Assembly: GCA_905221605.1 (NCBI GenBank)
Contig: CAJNDS010000114.1
Span: 520,355-584,354, forward strand
Length of the DNA stretch: 64,000 nucleotides
Direction of reading: 5' to 3'
Origin: Symbiodinium natans
Lineage: Eukaryota > Sar > Dinophyceae > Suessiales > Symbiodiniaceae
Both the position numbers and the translations under genes were made by a program. Positions 41,636 to 51,659 of this stretch are shown here, in pieces. Every line of letters begins with the position of its first letter. Positions within the stretch are counted from its first letter, which is position 1. Below the pieces are notes generated by a model. That model saw nothing but the letters and a program-made list of their open reading frames with translations. It had not been told where the DNA came from and searched no databases.

Positions 41636-41716
41636 AGGGTTTAGGGTTTGGGGTTTGGGGTTTGGGGTTTGGGGTTTAGGGTTTAGGGTTTAGGCTTAGG
41701 GTTTAGGGTTTTAGGT
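41636..41716 (+). repeat. TTTAGGG/TTTGGGG array
   Basis: A TTTGGGG block of four units is flanked by TTTAGGG units. Confidence 0.9.
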
Positions 41717-41875
41717 AGGGCCCTTCAAAGGGAACCCTCCTTAACCCTCTTCTGGCTCTCTTAAACAGGGACCTTATGCACAGGGTCTATATCCCAAGGG
41801 TCCACGGTAGGCCGGCGCATCCTGCGATCTGCGCGCGTACATCCGGCACCGCGTTTACTCGTGCAGCCTTCAAGC

Positions 41876-42198
41876 CCTAACCTAAACCCTAAACCCTAAA
41901 CCCTCAACCCTCAACCCTAAACCCTAAACCCTAGAAGTTTGCATGCGGCTTTTGGAGGTGGACGCCTCTGCGACGGCCGCCACCGCGGCAGTGTTGGCTG
42001 TCCTGGGCCCGGCGAAGCCCGAGGTCGGGCACCTGGAGATCACGTCAGGATCGTTGAACATGGATGCCGCGAAACCCTAAACCCTAAACCCTAAACCCTA
42101 AACCCTAAACCCTAAACCCTAAACCCTAAACCCTAAACCCTAAACCCTAAACCCTAAACCCTCAACCCTAAACCCTCAACCCTAAACCCTAAACTCAG
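41876..42198 (-). repeat. Two CCCTAAA arrays around a GC-rich spacer
   Basis: Arrays lie at 41876-41932 and 42073-42198, with a 140-bp single-copy spacer. CCCTCAA variants occur in both. Confidence 0.9.
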
Positions 42199-42640
42199 GG
42201 CTCCGTGTGATGGGGGGCGGCGCTTAAGCCCTTCGACATCGATGGCGAAAGCCGACCCAGGTCGCTCGCCCGCCTCCCACAGCATGGGGGTCGGTAGCGC
42301 AGACGATGGGCCCCGTACACTGGGTCCCGTTTTTGTCAGATACCTGGCCTTTTCGGGGTACCCCCAAAACCCCTAGGCCAGGCGGAGCCGGACCCTCGCC
42401 GACCCCCCTTGACCCGCCTGCCGGACCCCTCGGCCCCCCCTTTTGCCCCTGGCCCCCCTCACCCTCCCTCATCTGACTCCCCTGGCCACCCTAACTCCCT
42501 GACCCCCCGACAGAATGAAGAAGTTTTAGGAAAGCTTTGCCGCCTCGGACGGTGTGGGGTGGCCTTCCACAATCGGGCCAAAGCTGCTCTTCGCGCCTCA
42601 CGAAGCTTTCGTGCTTGTTCCAACACCTAACCTTCACAGC

Positions 42641-42778
42641 TAAACCCTAAACCCTAAACCCTAAACCCTAAACCCTAAACCCCAAACCCCAAACCCCAAA
42701 CCCCAAACCCCAAACCCTAAACCCTAAACCCTAAACCCTAAACCTTAAACCCTAAACCCTAAACCCTAAACCCTACAC
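42641..42778 (-). repeat. CCCTAAA array with CCCCAAA block
   Basis: Six CCCCAAA units sit inside about thirteen CCCTAAA units. Confidence 0.95.
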
Positions 42779-42993
42779 CCCGATCAGGACCTGAGCAATG
42801 AAGTGGCGGCACCCTCAGCCTTCGCCGTGTTTGGAGCCCATGCGGAACAGCGGCAACCTCCAGTTCTCAGGATGTGTGGGCTCGCGGAAACCTTTGGGTG
42901 GATCCATTTGGTCAGCCAGGCATGTTGGCAGCATGAACCCATACTCGACCTACAGCAGTATGAGCAAAGGAGCTCTCTGCAATTTGCAACTCG

Positions 42994-43156
42994 ACCCTAA
43001 ACCCTAAACCCTAAACCCTAAACCCTAAACCCTAAACCCTAAACCCTAAACCCTAAACCCTAAACCCTAAACCCTAAACCCTAAACCCTAAACCCTAAAC
43101 CCTAAACCCTAAACCCTAAACCCTAAACCCTAAAACCCTAAAACCCTAAAACCCTA
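42994..43156 (-). repeat. Long CCCTAAA array
   Basis: About 20 perfect units; the last three are 8-mers CCCTAAAA. Confidence 0.95.
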
Positions 43157-43283
43157 CATGTCTCTTCTCGCGCCAGGCCAGGGCATCGACCTGTGGTCGG
43201 AAGATCAAAGGCCCATAGACATCCCTGATTTTGTCACGTGCTCCGGCAACTTCGTGCAAGAAAGGGCCGTGGCAAATACGGCA

Positions 43284-43431
43284 TACTTGGAGTTTCATGG
43301 TACTTAATAACCAATTATAACTGAACTTATAGCTGCGCTTATAGCCATATTAGGACCCTTAAGGGGCTTATAAGTGGGTTATAGGTACAGTGATAACTGG
43401 TTAGTAACTTAGGAACCACGAACCTCCAAAT
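43284..43431. mobile_element. F3 palindromic element
   Basis: It starts TACTTGGAGTTTCATGGTAC and ends CACGAACCTCCAAA. The arm GAACTTATAGCTGCGCTTAT is partly duplicated. Confidence 0.75.
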
Positions 43432-43510
43432 CGGGTGGCACAGGGCTGTCTGCAGGCTGCGCATTCAGCCTGGAGGCACCCTGGAAACGCCCGAGGTGCA
43501 GTTCCAGTGT

Positions 43511-43573
43511 GCTGGGTTTGGGGTTTGGGGTTTGGGGTTGGGGGGTTTGGGGTTTAGGGCTTAGGGTTTAAGG
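43511..43573 (+). repeat. TTTGGGG-rich array
   Basis: It is mostly TTTGGGG, ending GGGCTTAGGGTTTAAGG. Confidence 0.85.
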
Positions 43574-43799
43574 TGAGCAGCGAAGAGCTTCAAGAGGTGG
43601 CCTGTGATCCATCTTCAGTCCGTCGAATCATCAGCACGAGAGGCTTCAGGTTCCGAAAGTGTCAGTTCATCAGCAAGCTCCTGCCATCTGTTGCCACAAT
43701 CTCGACATGGGGATCTACATCTGCAAGTCGCGATCGGCTTTCTGAAGTTGAAGCGATGGTTCTGCTGTTTTGCCCAACTCAATGTCTCGTTGTACCCTA
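43573..43799 (+). other. Unassigned open frame between two arrays
   Basis: The frame runs SSEELQEVACDPSSVRRI, then STRGFRFRKCQFISKLLPSV. It is bounded on the left by a GGGGTTT-type array and on the right by a CCCTAAA array that supplies its stop codon. It could be an exon of a gene broken up by array insertion. An overlapping frame is equally open. Confidence 0.2.
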
Positions 43800-43982
43800 A
43801 ACCCTAAACCCTAAACCCTAAACCCTAAACCCTAAACCCTAAACCCGAAACCCTGAAGCACCGCTTGCCACTGCAGCTTCCCACGTCAGACGCGCACACG
43901 GTTTGACGCACGGTAAACCCTAGACCCTAAACCCTAAAGCCTAAAGCCTAAACCCTAAACCCTAAACCCTAAACCCTAAACG
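43794..43982 (-). repeat. Two CCCTAAA arrays
   Basis: Arrays lie at 43794-43853 and 43916-43982. The second contains two CCTAAAG units. Confidence 0.9.
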
Positions 43983-44099
43983 CGTCACTTCGACATCCAG
44001 GATGTTTCGTCTTCACGCGAACCCCCTGTGCGCAGGCCTCGCAGAGCAGCCTCCCTGAGTGCCAGAGCAAGGAGGCCTCTCACTAAGCTCACCTGAAAC

Positions 44100-44212
44100 A
44101 GGGTTTGGGGTTTAGGGTTTGGGGTTTAGGGTTTAGGGTTTGGGGTTCGGGGTTTAGGGATTTGGGGTTAGCGGTTTAGGGTTTCGGGTTTAGGGCTTAG
44201 GGCTTAGGGTGA
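44100..44212 (+). repeat. Mixed TTTGGGG/TTTAGGG array
   Basis: Degenerate, with AGCGGTTTAGG and GGGCTTAGGG words. Confidence 0.85.
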
Positions 44213-44787
44213 GCAGAGAGGAGCGGCACGCATGCTTTGTGCCTAACCATTGCCTACCTCCGCTCAGGCACATGTTCCTGAATTATGTCAAACACCTTGA
44301 CCAGGGAGGTATCGTACTTTACACCCTAAACCCTAAACCCTAGACCCTAAACCCTAAACTTCCTAGACCCTAAACTTCCTAGACCCTAAACCTTGCTATG
44401 CTCTCCAGTGCTTGAGACCCTGGGCCACAAAGTCCGAAGCAAGGGCCTCCGGTTTGGGGTTTAGGGTTTAGGCTTGAGGGTTTAAGGTGTAGTTATTGGG
44501 AAGTACCAGTAGTATTTAGGGGCTCCGTGCTTTGACCACAGAACCTTGTCTTGGCAAACTCTGGTCCCAGGTTGGTGTGGTGGGCGCCCTGCAACAAAAA
44601 AGCGCTCTGAACCCCAAAAGTCTATCTGCAGACCCTACGTAAACCAACCCTAAGACATCCCTCAACCCCAAACCCTAAACCCTAAACCCTAAACCCCAAA
44701 CGCCGCCCCAAAGCCCACACCCAGCGCAGGTCCGCAGAGCTCCTCGCGCCCCTCCGCACAGCCAGCCGCGAAGAGGGCTAGGTGGCG

Positions 44788-45146
44788 TTTAGGGTTTAGG
44801 GTTTAGGGTTTTAGGGTTTTAGGGTTTTAGGGTTTGAGGGTTTGAGGGTTTGAGGGTTTTAGGGTTTGAGGGTTTGAGGGTTTGAGGGTCTTAGGGTTTT
44901 AGGGTTTTAGGGTTTAGGGTTTTAGGGTTTTAGGGTTTAGGGTTTGAGGGTTTGAGGGTTTGAGGGTCTCAGGGTTTTAGGGTTTTAGGGTTTAGGGTTT
45001 TAGGGTTATAGGGTTATAGGGTTTTAGGGTTTTAGGGTTTTAGGGTTTTAGGGTTTTAGGGTTTGAGGGTTTGAGGGTTTGAGGGTTTTAGGGCTTTAGG
45101 GTTTTAGGGTTTTAGGGTTTAGGGTTCAGGGTTTAGGGGGGGCTGT
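44788..45146 (+). repeat. 8-mer TTTTAGGG/TTTGAGGG higher-order array
   Basis: The base unit is 8 bp. Triplets of TTTGAGGG alternate with TTTTAGGG runs. A block of three TTTGAGGG, TCTTAGGG or TCTCAGGG, two TTTTAGGG and one TTTAGGG repeats with a period near 77 bp (about 44866 and 44942). Confidence 0.9.
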
Positions 45147-45454
45147 AGGGGCTTTAGGGTTTAGGAGGAGTTTAGGGGGGTTGGGTTGGTTTGGGGCTCA
45201 AGATCTTGTGGTCGTAGGGAGTTGAGGGGAACCCAAGGCTGCCCAAAACCGCTGCCTGTTTGGGTTGAGAGTTTTAGGGTAGTTTAGGGTTTTTAGGGTA
45301 GTTGGCGGTTTTGGGGAAGTTTAGGGTTTTCGGGTAGTTGGGGGCTTTTAGGCTAGTTGAGGGTTGATGGTTCAGGGTTTAGGGTCAAGAAATCTGTTAA
45401 AAAAAGGACCCGAACTCCGCTTGCGAGTGTCAACATGGGTGGCCTGTCTGGAGG

Positions 45455-45550
45455 TTTACCATAGTAGGGGGTACCCTCCGAACATTCCTCTTTAAGGGGG
45501 ATTCTACTATATTTGGGATAAGAATGGGTACCCCTTGTCTTATAGGAAAC
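45455..45550. mobile_element. F4 palindromic element
   Basis: It runs from GGTTTACCATAGTAGGGGG to GGGTACCCCTTGTCTTATAG and GAAAC, with central GGGGGATTCTACTATATTTG. Confidence 0.6.
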
Positions 45551-45699
45551 AGAGAAGGATTCTCTCTCTCTCTCTCTCTGCCATGTTTGTCGTGCACGGC
45601 CCCATGGTCTCGCATGCGGCAGGCCGGCATGGCCTCGTAAGCAAAGAGCACGCGGCATCCAGCAAGGAGGGAGTGTTGTGTGTTGCCATGTTGCGATAC

Positions 45700-45798
45700 G
45701 GGGGTTTCCGATTTTCGGGGCTCCCTTATTGGGGTCCTTACTGTAAGGGAGGCCTACTATTTGGGGTCTATATGGGGTCCCCTATATTCGTAAACCGC
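45700..45798. mobile_element. F4 palindromic element, complete
   Basis: It begins GGGGGTTTCCGATTTTCGGG and ends CCCCTATATTCGTAAACCGC. It is the best full-length reference for the half copies at 9777, 11882 and 28900. Confidence 0.7.
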
Positions 45799-46151
45799 CA
45801 GATGTTGAGATGTTGCAAGGTCCAGTCATGGTTCGTTCTTTTTGGATTGATTTCTGGTTTGCATCGAGTGAGTTTGTCGGTACATCGCGACGAACGCTGG
45901 GTTTAGAGCAAGGTCGAAGGGTGTGAGGTCCTGTGTTGTGAGCACAAAACAGCCCCAAACCCTAAATTCCAAACCCCAAAAACCCAAAAGCCCGAAATCG
46001 GGGCGGTGAAAAGTGGGGCGGGGGGGGGGGGGGGTGGGGTGGCATGGAAGAGACTCAGGACAATCAGTCTAAGAGGAAGCGGGCCTAAGCTCCGAAGCAA
46101 GAAAAAGTGAGGAGCCGACCATGCCCGGAACAGGGGAAGCGCAGGAAATCT

Positions 46152-46304
46152 TAGGGTTAGGGTTTAGGGTTTAGGGTTTAGGGTTTAGGGTTTAGGGTTT
46201 AGGGTTTAGGGTTTAGGGCTTAGGGCTCAGGGTTTAGGGTTTAGGGTTTAGGGTTTAGGGTTTAGGGTTTAGGGTTTAGGGTTTAGGGTTTAGGGTTTAG
46301 GGTA
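46152..46304 (+). repeat. Long TTTAGGG array
   Basis: About 21 units with one GGGCTTAGGGCTCA interruption. Confidence 0.95.
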
Positions 46305-46526
46305 CTTAAAACCCCAGTTCTACCTGTACTTATCAGCTCCCGAAGTCCCCGAAGTAGGTTAGAAGGAGACCTCCACCTGGGGCCACAGCCGTAAACCCTA
46401 AACCCTAAACCCTAAACCCTAAACCCTATACCCTAAACCCTAAACCCTAAACCCTAAACCCTAAACCCTAAACCCTAAACCCTAAACCCTAATTGGGGTT
46501 ATAAGTTCCCATGAACCCCCCAGAAG
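46305..46526. mobile_element. F3-like element broken by arrays
   Basis: The text GGTACTTAAAACCCCAGTTC and CCTGTACTTATCAGCTCCC follows one array. GGGGTTATAAGTTCCCATGA then resumes after a second array (46393-46492). The left terminus is gone, apparently replaced by the TTTAGGG array ending at 46304. Confidence 0.5.
46393..46492 (-). repeat. CCCTAAA array, opposite to its neighbour
   Basis: Fourteen units, one CCCTATA. It is 90 bp from the oppositely oriented array ending at 46304. Confidence 0.95.
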
Positions 46527-46614
46527 GGGCCCCCCCACACAGGGAGGTGTGCCGACGGAGCCAATAGCCTAGGCGCTGACTCGGAATAGGAGGAAGAGAG
46601 CCTTGAATAACAGA

Positions 46615-46653
<39 letters not shown>

Positions 46654-46700
46654 CGGCCCCCCTCACCTGCCAACGAAGGAAGGGAGAGCTAGAAAGCCTC

Positions 46701-47338
<638 letters not shown>

Positions 47339-47343
47339 CTTGC

Positions 47344-47458
47344 TGGCTGGTTCTTCGTAGGGAATGAGGGCATGAGGTACCCTATGCAATCCCTTAAAAG
47401 GTATTCCTAGGGCCCCCTACTTCCCTCCTTCCCTACTAAGAGCCAGAGGAGGCTTGTC
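47344..47458. mobile_element. F5 palindromic element beside the GT tract
   Basis: It starts CTGGCTGGTTCTTCGTAGGG and ends CCCTACTAAGAGCCAGAGG. It marks the right edge of the 46.7-47.3 kb GT tract. Confidence 0.75.
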
Positions 47459-47535
47459 ATCCTTCTGAGGAGGCTTTCCAGTACGAGGTGGATGCAGCCG
47501 TGGTGAAGACCATCATGGTAGCCAAGGCATCCTTG

Positions 47536-47675
47536 CCTAGGTATTTCCCCAAATAGGGGCTTTTCTTAATAAATACAATAGGGGTGTTTTCTTATTATAG
47601 CCCAAATAGTATAATCCTTCTTTTTGGAACCCCCTAGAAAGGGTACAGTACCACCCACCCCATTTTCGGAAACCC
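47536..47675. mobile_element. F4 element
   Basis: It starts TATTTCCCCAAATAGGGGC and ends CCCATTTTCGGAAACCCC. It includes GGGTACAGTACCACCC and a poly-T stretch. Confidence 0.55.
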
Positions 47676-48231
47676 CTTTGCTTGTTTGCAAATCAGTGAT
47701 TCACATCTTCCGTGATGATTGTCCTGGTGGTTTAGGCAAACAGACTCTCATTCAGAGGAAGCACCCGAGTTGTTTTCTCCGTGTGCTGAAGCTCGGGGCA
47801 ACTGCAAAGTAATAGCCTTGAATCGGGACGATGGGCGTCATTGTAGTCACAATACCCCATTGTGGTAAAATTGCTATGGCGGGGCGAGAATTCTAAGCCC
47901 CAACGACTTCCGAATGCCCTCCCGGCATGCGAGTTCGCAGGTTCTCTTGTGGCCGTGGCCTGAGCTGGGGGAAGAGGCATGGTAGGGTTGTGCATCCGCA
48001 GCTTAGCGAGAGTCACGCCGTGTTGCCGTAGCAGTCTGAGAAGCAATCCGCGGCACTATCGTAACAGCTGCAGCAAATCCAGGAGCGCTTGTTGTAGAAC
48101 GGCGTTGACAGGTACAGTGGGCGGGGCACGTCAGCATTGGCACTCGTTCAACAAGGCTTTTGCCGCAGGTGTCATTCTTACTCGAACCACCGCATCCCCT
48201 CCATTGTCGCGTTGCGCCTTTCAAATAAGCC

Positions 48232-49702
48232 ATGTGGCTGATCTTGCAGGCCTCACTCCTGCTTGCAGCCGCAAGTGGTAGTGAGGACGGCAATTGCCGC
48301 CGCGAGGAAGTCAGCATGCTCCAGGCGGTCCAAACCCAAGCCGCGTTGACTGAGATGGGTCGAAAGCAGGCTCAGGCCACGAACGTCACGGCAGGACCAT
48401 GTAGCCAGAGGATGGCCTTTGAACGCTCAGTGCACACGTTTCCTATACAGAACCTGTACTGGCTACACATTCCCAAGGCCGGCACCAGTTTCATTGCAAC
48501 TGTCTGGAATTATGCATGTGGGCAGGGAAAGGAGATGTTGGACTTCACAGTAAGCGACAAGTATGCTCCTCATTGTGGGCGGTGCTATGACTACGCGCTC
48601 ATGGAACGATATCCGAAGCATGAGTATTGCACACAGGACGTGCTACATAGCAGGTTCACTACGGCACACAATCCGATTTCCACGGAGAAGATGCAAGATA
48701 TGGGAATGCATGCTGTGGCTATGTTTCGTCAACCCAACCAGCGCATTATCTCGGCACGCAATGATGGGTATCACGCCAATGGCTTTTCCAAAGCCGAATT
48801 TGCTGCCCTTCGGGCAGCGTGCGGTAAGCCCCATTCAGTCGAATGCTTCGCGCGGTATCCTGGCATAGCGGGCTGCATGGCGCGCATGCTCACCGGCGGA
48901 ACATGTGCCGAAAGCAGCGCAGCGCGCTCAGGCCCCTTCGATGGTGGGAGGGCCCTGGTTGACAAGGCCACTTGGGCTGTGCTTTGGGACAATTTTTTCA
49001 TCTCACTTCTTCTCCTGATAAGGGAACCTATTCATGAATAGTTTCAAAGGGTTCAGAGCACAACTCAGGCCAAGAAGGCCATTGCCCAGCTTGCCTTTGT
49101 GGGCCTCACGGAGCGCTGGAACGACTCCGTGTGCCTGTTCCACCGCATGTTCGGAGGGTCCATTAACCCGGCGGAGTTCATGAACTTCCACCACAACCAC
49201 AAGCATGATGGCAAGCAGATGTATGAAGAGGACGCCCTCAATGGATTCCGTGACGACGCCGACGAGGAGGTCTACGCTGCAGCTCGAGCGCGTTTCGAGA
49301 GCCTGCTCCAAGAGCATGTGCCGGCAGGAGAGTCGGCCTGTGACGGTCTGTCTCTTTGTCATAGTTGGGTACCATTTTGCATTACTTAAGGGTACTTAAA
49401 ACCCAAGAAGGAATGCAAATCTAGATTTTTCTATTTTATCCCTACCATGAACTAGGTCTCAGCCCGCTGAGTCCGACTGCCGCTGCGAGACTCAGCGCCA
49501 GCAGTGCGGCTCTGTTCCAGGTGCTGGTCTTGACTGCGGGCAGTGCCCAAGAACCAGACTCGGCTTCCTAGGCGAAGAGTCAAGGAACGCAGATGTGCAG
49601 TGCAGTGCTGGTTCCTGCAAAGCCACTGACCAGCAAGTCCCTGTCGAGCTCTTCAATTGGGCCCTCCCTCTAAACTTCGTGATGAGGCGCGGCCATGCCT
49701 GA
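48232..49702 (+). CDS. Secreted PAPS-sulfotransferase-like protein, three exons
   Basis: My model joins 48232-48978, 49069-49349 and 49456-49702, giving 424 residues. The start is the ATG that opens a typical signal peptide (MWLILQASLLLAAASG), so the product probably acts in the Golgi or outside the cell. Residues 79-87, HIPKAGTSF, match the 5'-phosphosulfate loop of sulfotransferases. Residues 165-175, FRQPNQRIISA, match the 3'-phosphate motif, with R166, R171 and S174 in the expected places. FVGLTERW follows at 259-266. A tail with seven cysteines spans roughly 351-397. There is an N-glycosylation site at 51. Read without introns, the frame stops at TAG 49039-49041. Two GT-AG introns, in phase 0 and phase 2, remove that stop and the F9 insertion and leave one open frame. 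The family would transfer sulfate from PAPS to a carbohydrate or protein; the acceptor is unknown. The alternative is a pseudogene with one stop codon and one insertion. Confidence 0.75.
48979..49068 (+). other. Predicted intron 1 of the sulfotransferase gene
   Basis: The interval is 90 bp, begins GTGCTTTGGG and ends AACTCAG before G. It lies between codons (phase 0) and contains the only in-frame stop of the locus, TAG at 49039. The joined protein reads KATWA then AKKAIAQLAFVGL, which is smooth for this family. A pyrimidine-rich stretch lies at 48991-49015. Confidence 0.6.
49355..49455 (+). mobile_element. F9 palindromic element acting as an introner (intron 2)
   Basis: This 101-bp element starts TTTGTCATAGTTGGGTA and ends ACCATGAACTAG, so its ends are near-inverted repeats. 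It is flanked by direct repeats GTCTC at 49350-49354 and 49456-49460. The left GTCTC would supply the GT donor and the element end supplies the AG acceptor. Removing 49350-49455 (106 bp) rejoins GGT-CT and G-TCT-CAG and restores the sulfotransferase frame into its cysteine-rich tail. Related copies lie at 29277, 61358 and 61990. Confidence 0.75.
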
Positions 49703-49826
49703 GTTGGGCAACAAGACAGGGCAATACGGGCAGCCTGGCCGCGTGATGTGAAAAAAATCGCGCGCGGAAGTCGCAGGAAGCTCGGCAAGCGACCTCACTT
49801 TGGGATCCCAGATACAAGCTAAGCAG

Positions 49827-50008
49827 CTAAACCCTAAACCCTAAACCCTAAACCCTAAACCCTAAACCCTAAACCCTAAACCCTAAACCCTAAACCCTAA
49901 ACCCTAAACCCTAAACCCTAAACCCTAAACCCTAAACCCTAAACCCTAAACCCTAAACCCTAAACCCTAAACCCTAAACCCTAAACCCTAAACCCTAAAC
50001 CCTAAACC
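49827..50008 (-). repeat. Perfect 26-unit CCCTAAA array
   Basis: There are 182 bp with no variant unit, so it is probably the youngest long array in the window. It lies 125 bp downstream of the sulfotransferase stop. Confidence 0.97.
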
Positions 50009-50359
50009 AAGCCGTGACCTCCATGCCAACCGGCAGGCTCTTGACAGCCAGCAGGTGGTTTCCGCCTACCGAAATGGCGAGGATCACGTGGAGCTCGAGG
50101 CCAGGAAGGGTGGGCTTCCCAACCCAACCCGAAACATACTATTATTATTATTATTATTATTTTCATCATTATTATTATCATCATTGCTATTCTTATGTTT
50201 ATATATGTATATATATATATACATACTTTGTATGTATGCCTGTATACATATATATATATATGCTCACCCCCCCCCAATGGACCCACCGCGGATGGCAGCC
50301 GAGTCCTAGCCAGATCAAGGCAAAAAACAACAAAACAAGAAACTAACAAAAACCAACAA

Positions 50360-50450
50360 ACCAAAAAAATCCAAAAAACCAAAAAAACCAAAAAAACCAA
50401 AAAAACCAAAAAAACCAAAAAAACCAAAAAAACCAAAAAAACCAAAAAAA
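50360..50450. repeat. AACCAAAAA tandem tract
   Basis: A 9-bp unit AACCAAAAA is repeated about ten times. Its inverse, GGTTTTTTT, recurs at 50910-50968 and 51322-51348 within the hairpin cluster. Confidence 0.85.
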
Positions 50451-50459
50451 ACATCTTTT

Positions 50460-51365
50460 CCAAAACTATGGGGCTGGGGCCTCCAAAAGATGGTTTTTTT
50501 GGTTTTCTCGAGAAAAAGATGGTTTTTTTGGTTCGAAACCATCTTTTTCTCGAGAAAAAGATGGTTTTTGAGCAGCCGCTCTTCTAAAAACCATCTTTTT
50601 CTCGAGAAAAAAATGGTTTTACCAGGACAAGACCTCCAAAAACCATCTTTTTCTCGAGAAAAAGATGGTTTTACCAGGACAAGACCTCCAAAAACCATCT
50701 TTTTCTCGAGAAAAAGATGGTTTTTCCAGGACAAGATCTCCAAAAACCATCTTTTTCTCGAGAAAAAGATGGTTTTTCGAAGAGCGGCTGCTCAAAAACC
50801 ATCTTTTTCTCGAGAAAAAGATGGTTTCGAACCAAAAAAACCATCTTTTTCTCGAGAAAACCAAAAAAACCATCTCTTGAAGGCCCCAGCCCCATAGTTT
50901 TGGAAAAGATGGTTTTTTTTGTTTTTTTGGTTTTTTTGGTTTTTTTGGTTTTTTTGGTTTTTTTGGTTTTCTCGAGAAAAAGATGTTTTTTTGGTTCGAA
51001 ACCATCTTTTTCTCGAGAAAAAGATTGTTTTGAGCAACCATCCTTCGAAAAACCATCTTTTTCTCGAGAAAAAGATGGTTTTACCAGGACAAGACCCCCG
51101 GAAACCATCTTTTTCTCGAGAAAAAGATGGTTTTTCCAGGGTAAGATCTCTAAAAACCATCTTTTTCTCGAGTAAAAAATGGTTTTTCGAAGAGCGGCTG
51201 CTCAAAAACCATCTTTTTCTCGAGAAAAAGATGGTTTCGAACCAAAAAAACCATCTTTTTCCTCGAGAAAACCAAAAAAACCATCTTTTGGAGGCCCCAG
51301 CCCCATAGTTTTGGAAAAGATGGTTTTTTTGGTTTTTTGGTTTTTTTGGTTTTCTCGAGAAAAAG
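50460..51365. repeat. Cluster of 16 CTCGAG-centred hairpins
   Basis: The unit is CCATCTTTTTCTCGAGAAAA plus AGATGG. CTCGAG occurs at 50507, 50549, 50601, 50653, 50705, 50757, 50809, 50851, 50971, 51012, 51063, 51115, 51172, 51219, 51262 and 51354, mostly 52 bp apart. Spacers are few: ACCAGGACAAGACCTCC, GAAGAGCGGCTGCTC and its inverse, and TTCGAA. The block from the TATGGGGCTGGGGCC motif (50467) to its inverse (50883-50899) is itself palindromic. A second block of similar size ends at 51307. Long open frames on both strands here are by-products. Confidence 0.95.
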
Positions 51366-51659
51366 ATGGTTAAGTTTTAGGGGTTTAAGCCTCATGCACT
51401 ACAGGGTTATAAGGTTCTAATCCTATAGGTATTGCCTTAACCTTTAACCCTAAACCTTTAACTTTAAACCCTGCAGGGTCAACCCTGTGAGAAATTTAGA
51501 GATAGACCCCGAAAAGACCCTAAACCTTCTTACAGGGTGTAATGGTTTAAAAACCGATAGGACATGTACACCTTCAGCGCCTGTAGGGTTCAAGCCTTTG
51601 AACGTGCTAGACCCCTATAGGGTGCTAAGGTTCTGACCCTAAAGGGTTTAGGATTAAGG

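Noticed and set aside
45180-45200. A dinoflagellate spliced-leader relic (TTTGGGGCTCAAG)
   Set aside because: It only partly resembles the end of the leader I remember, and it lies in a G/T-rich array tail, so chance is the simpler explanation.
50460-51365. A CRISPR array
   Set aside because: Spacing near 52 bp looks regular, but the spacers are few, repeated and mirrored rather than unique, and the setting is eukaryotic with no cas genes.
50315-51395. Lys/Phe-rich frames of 130-152 codons on both strands
   Set aside because: The repeated peptide is a direct consequence of the CTCGAG hairpin unit; a palindromic repeat reads similarly on both strands.
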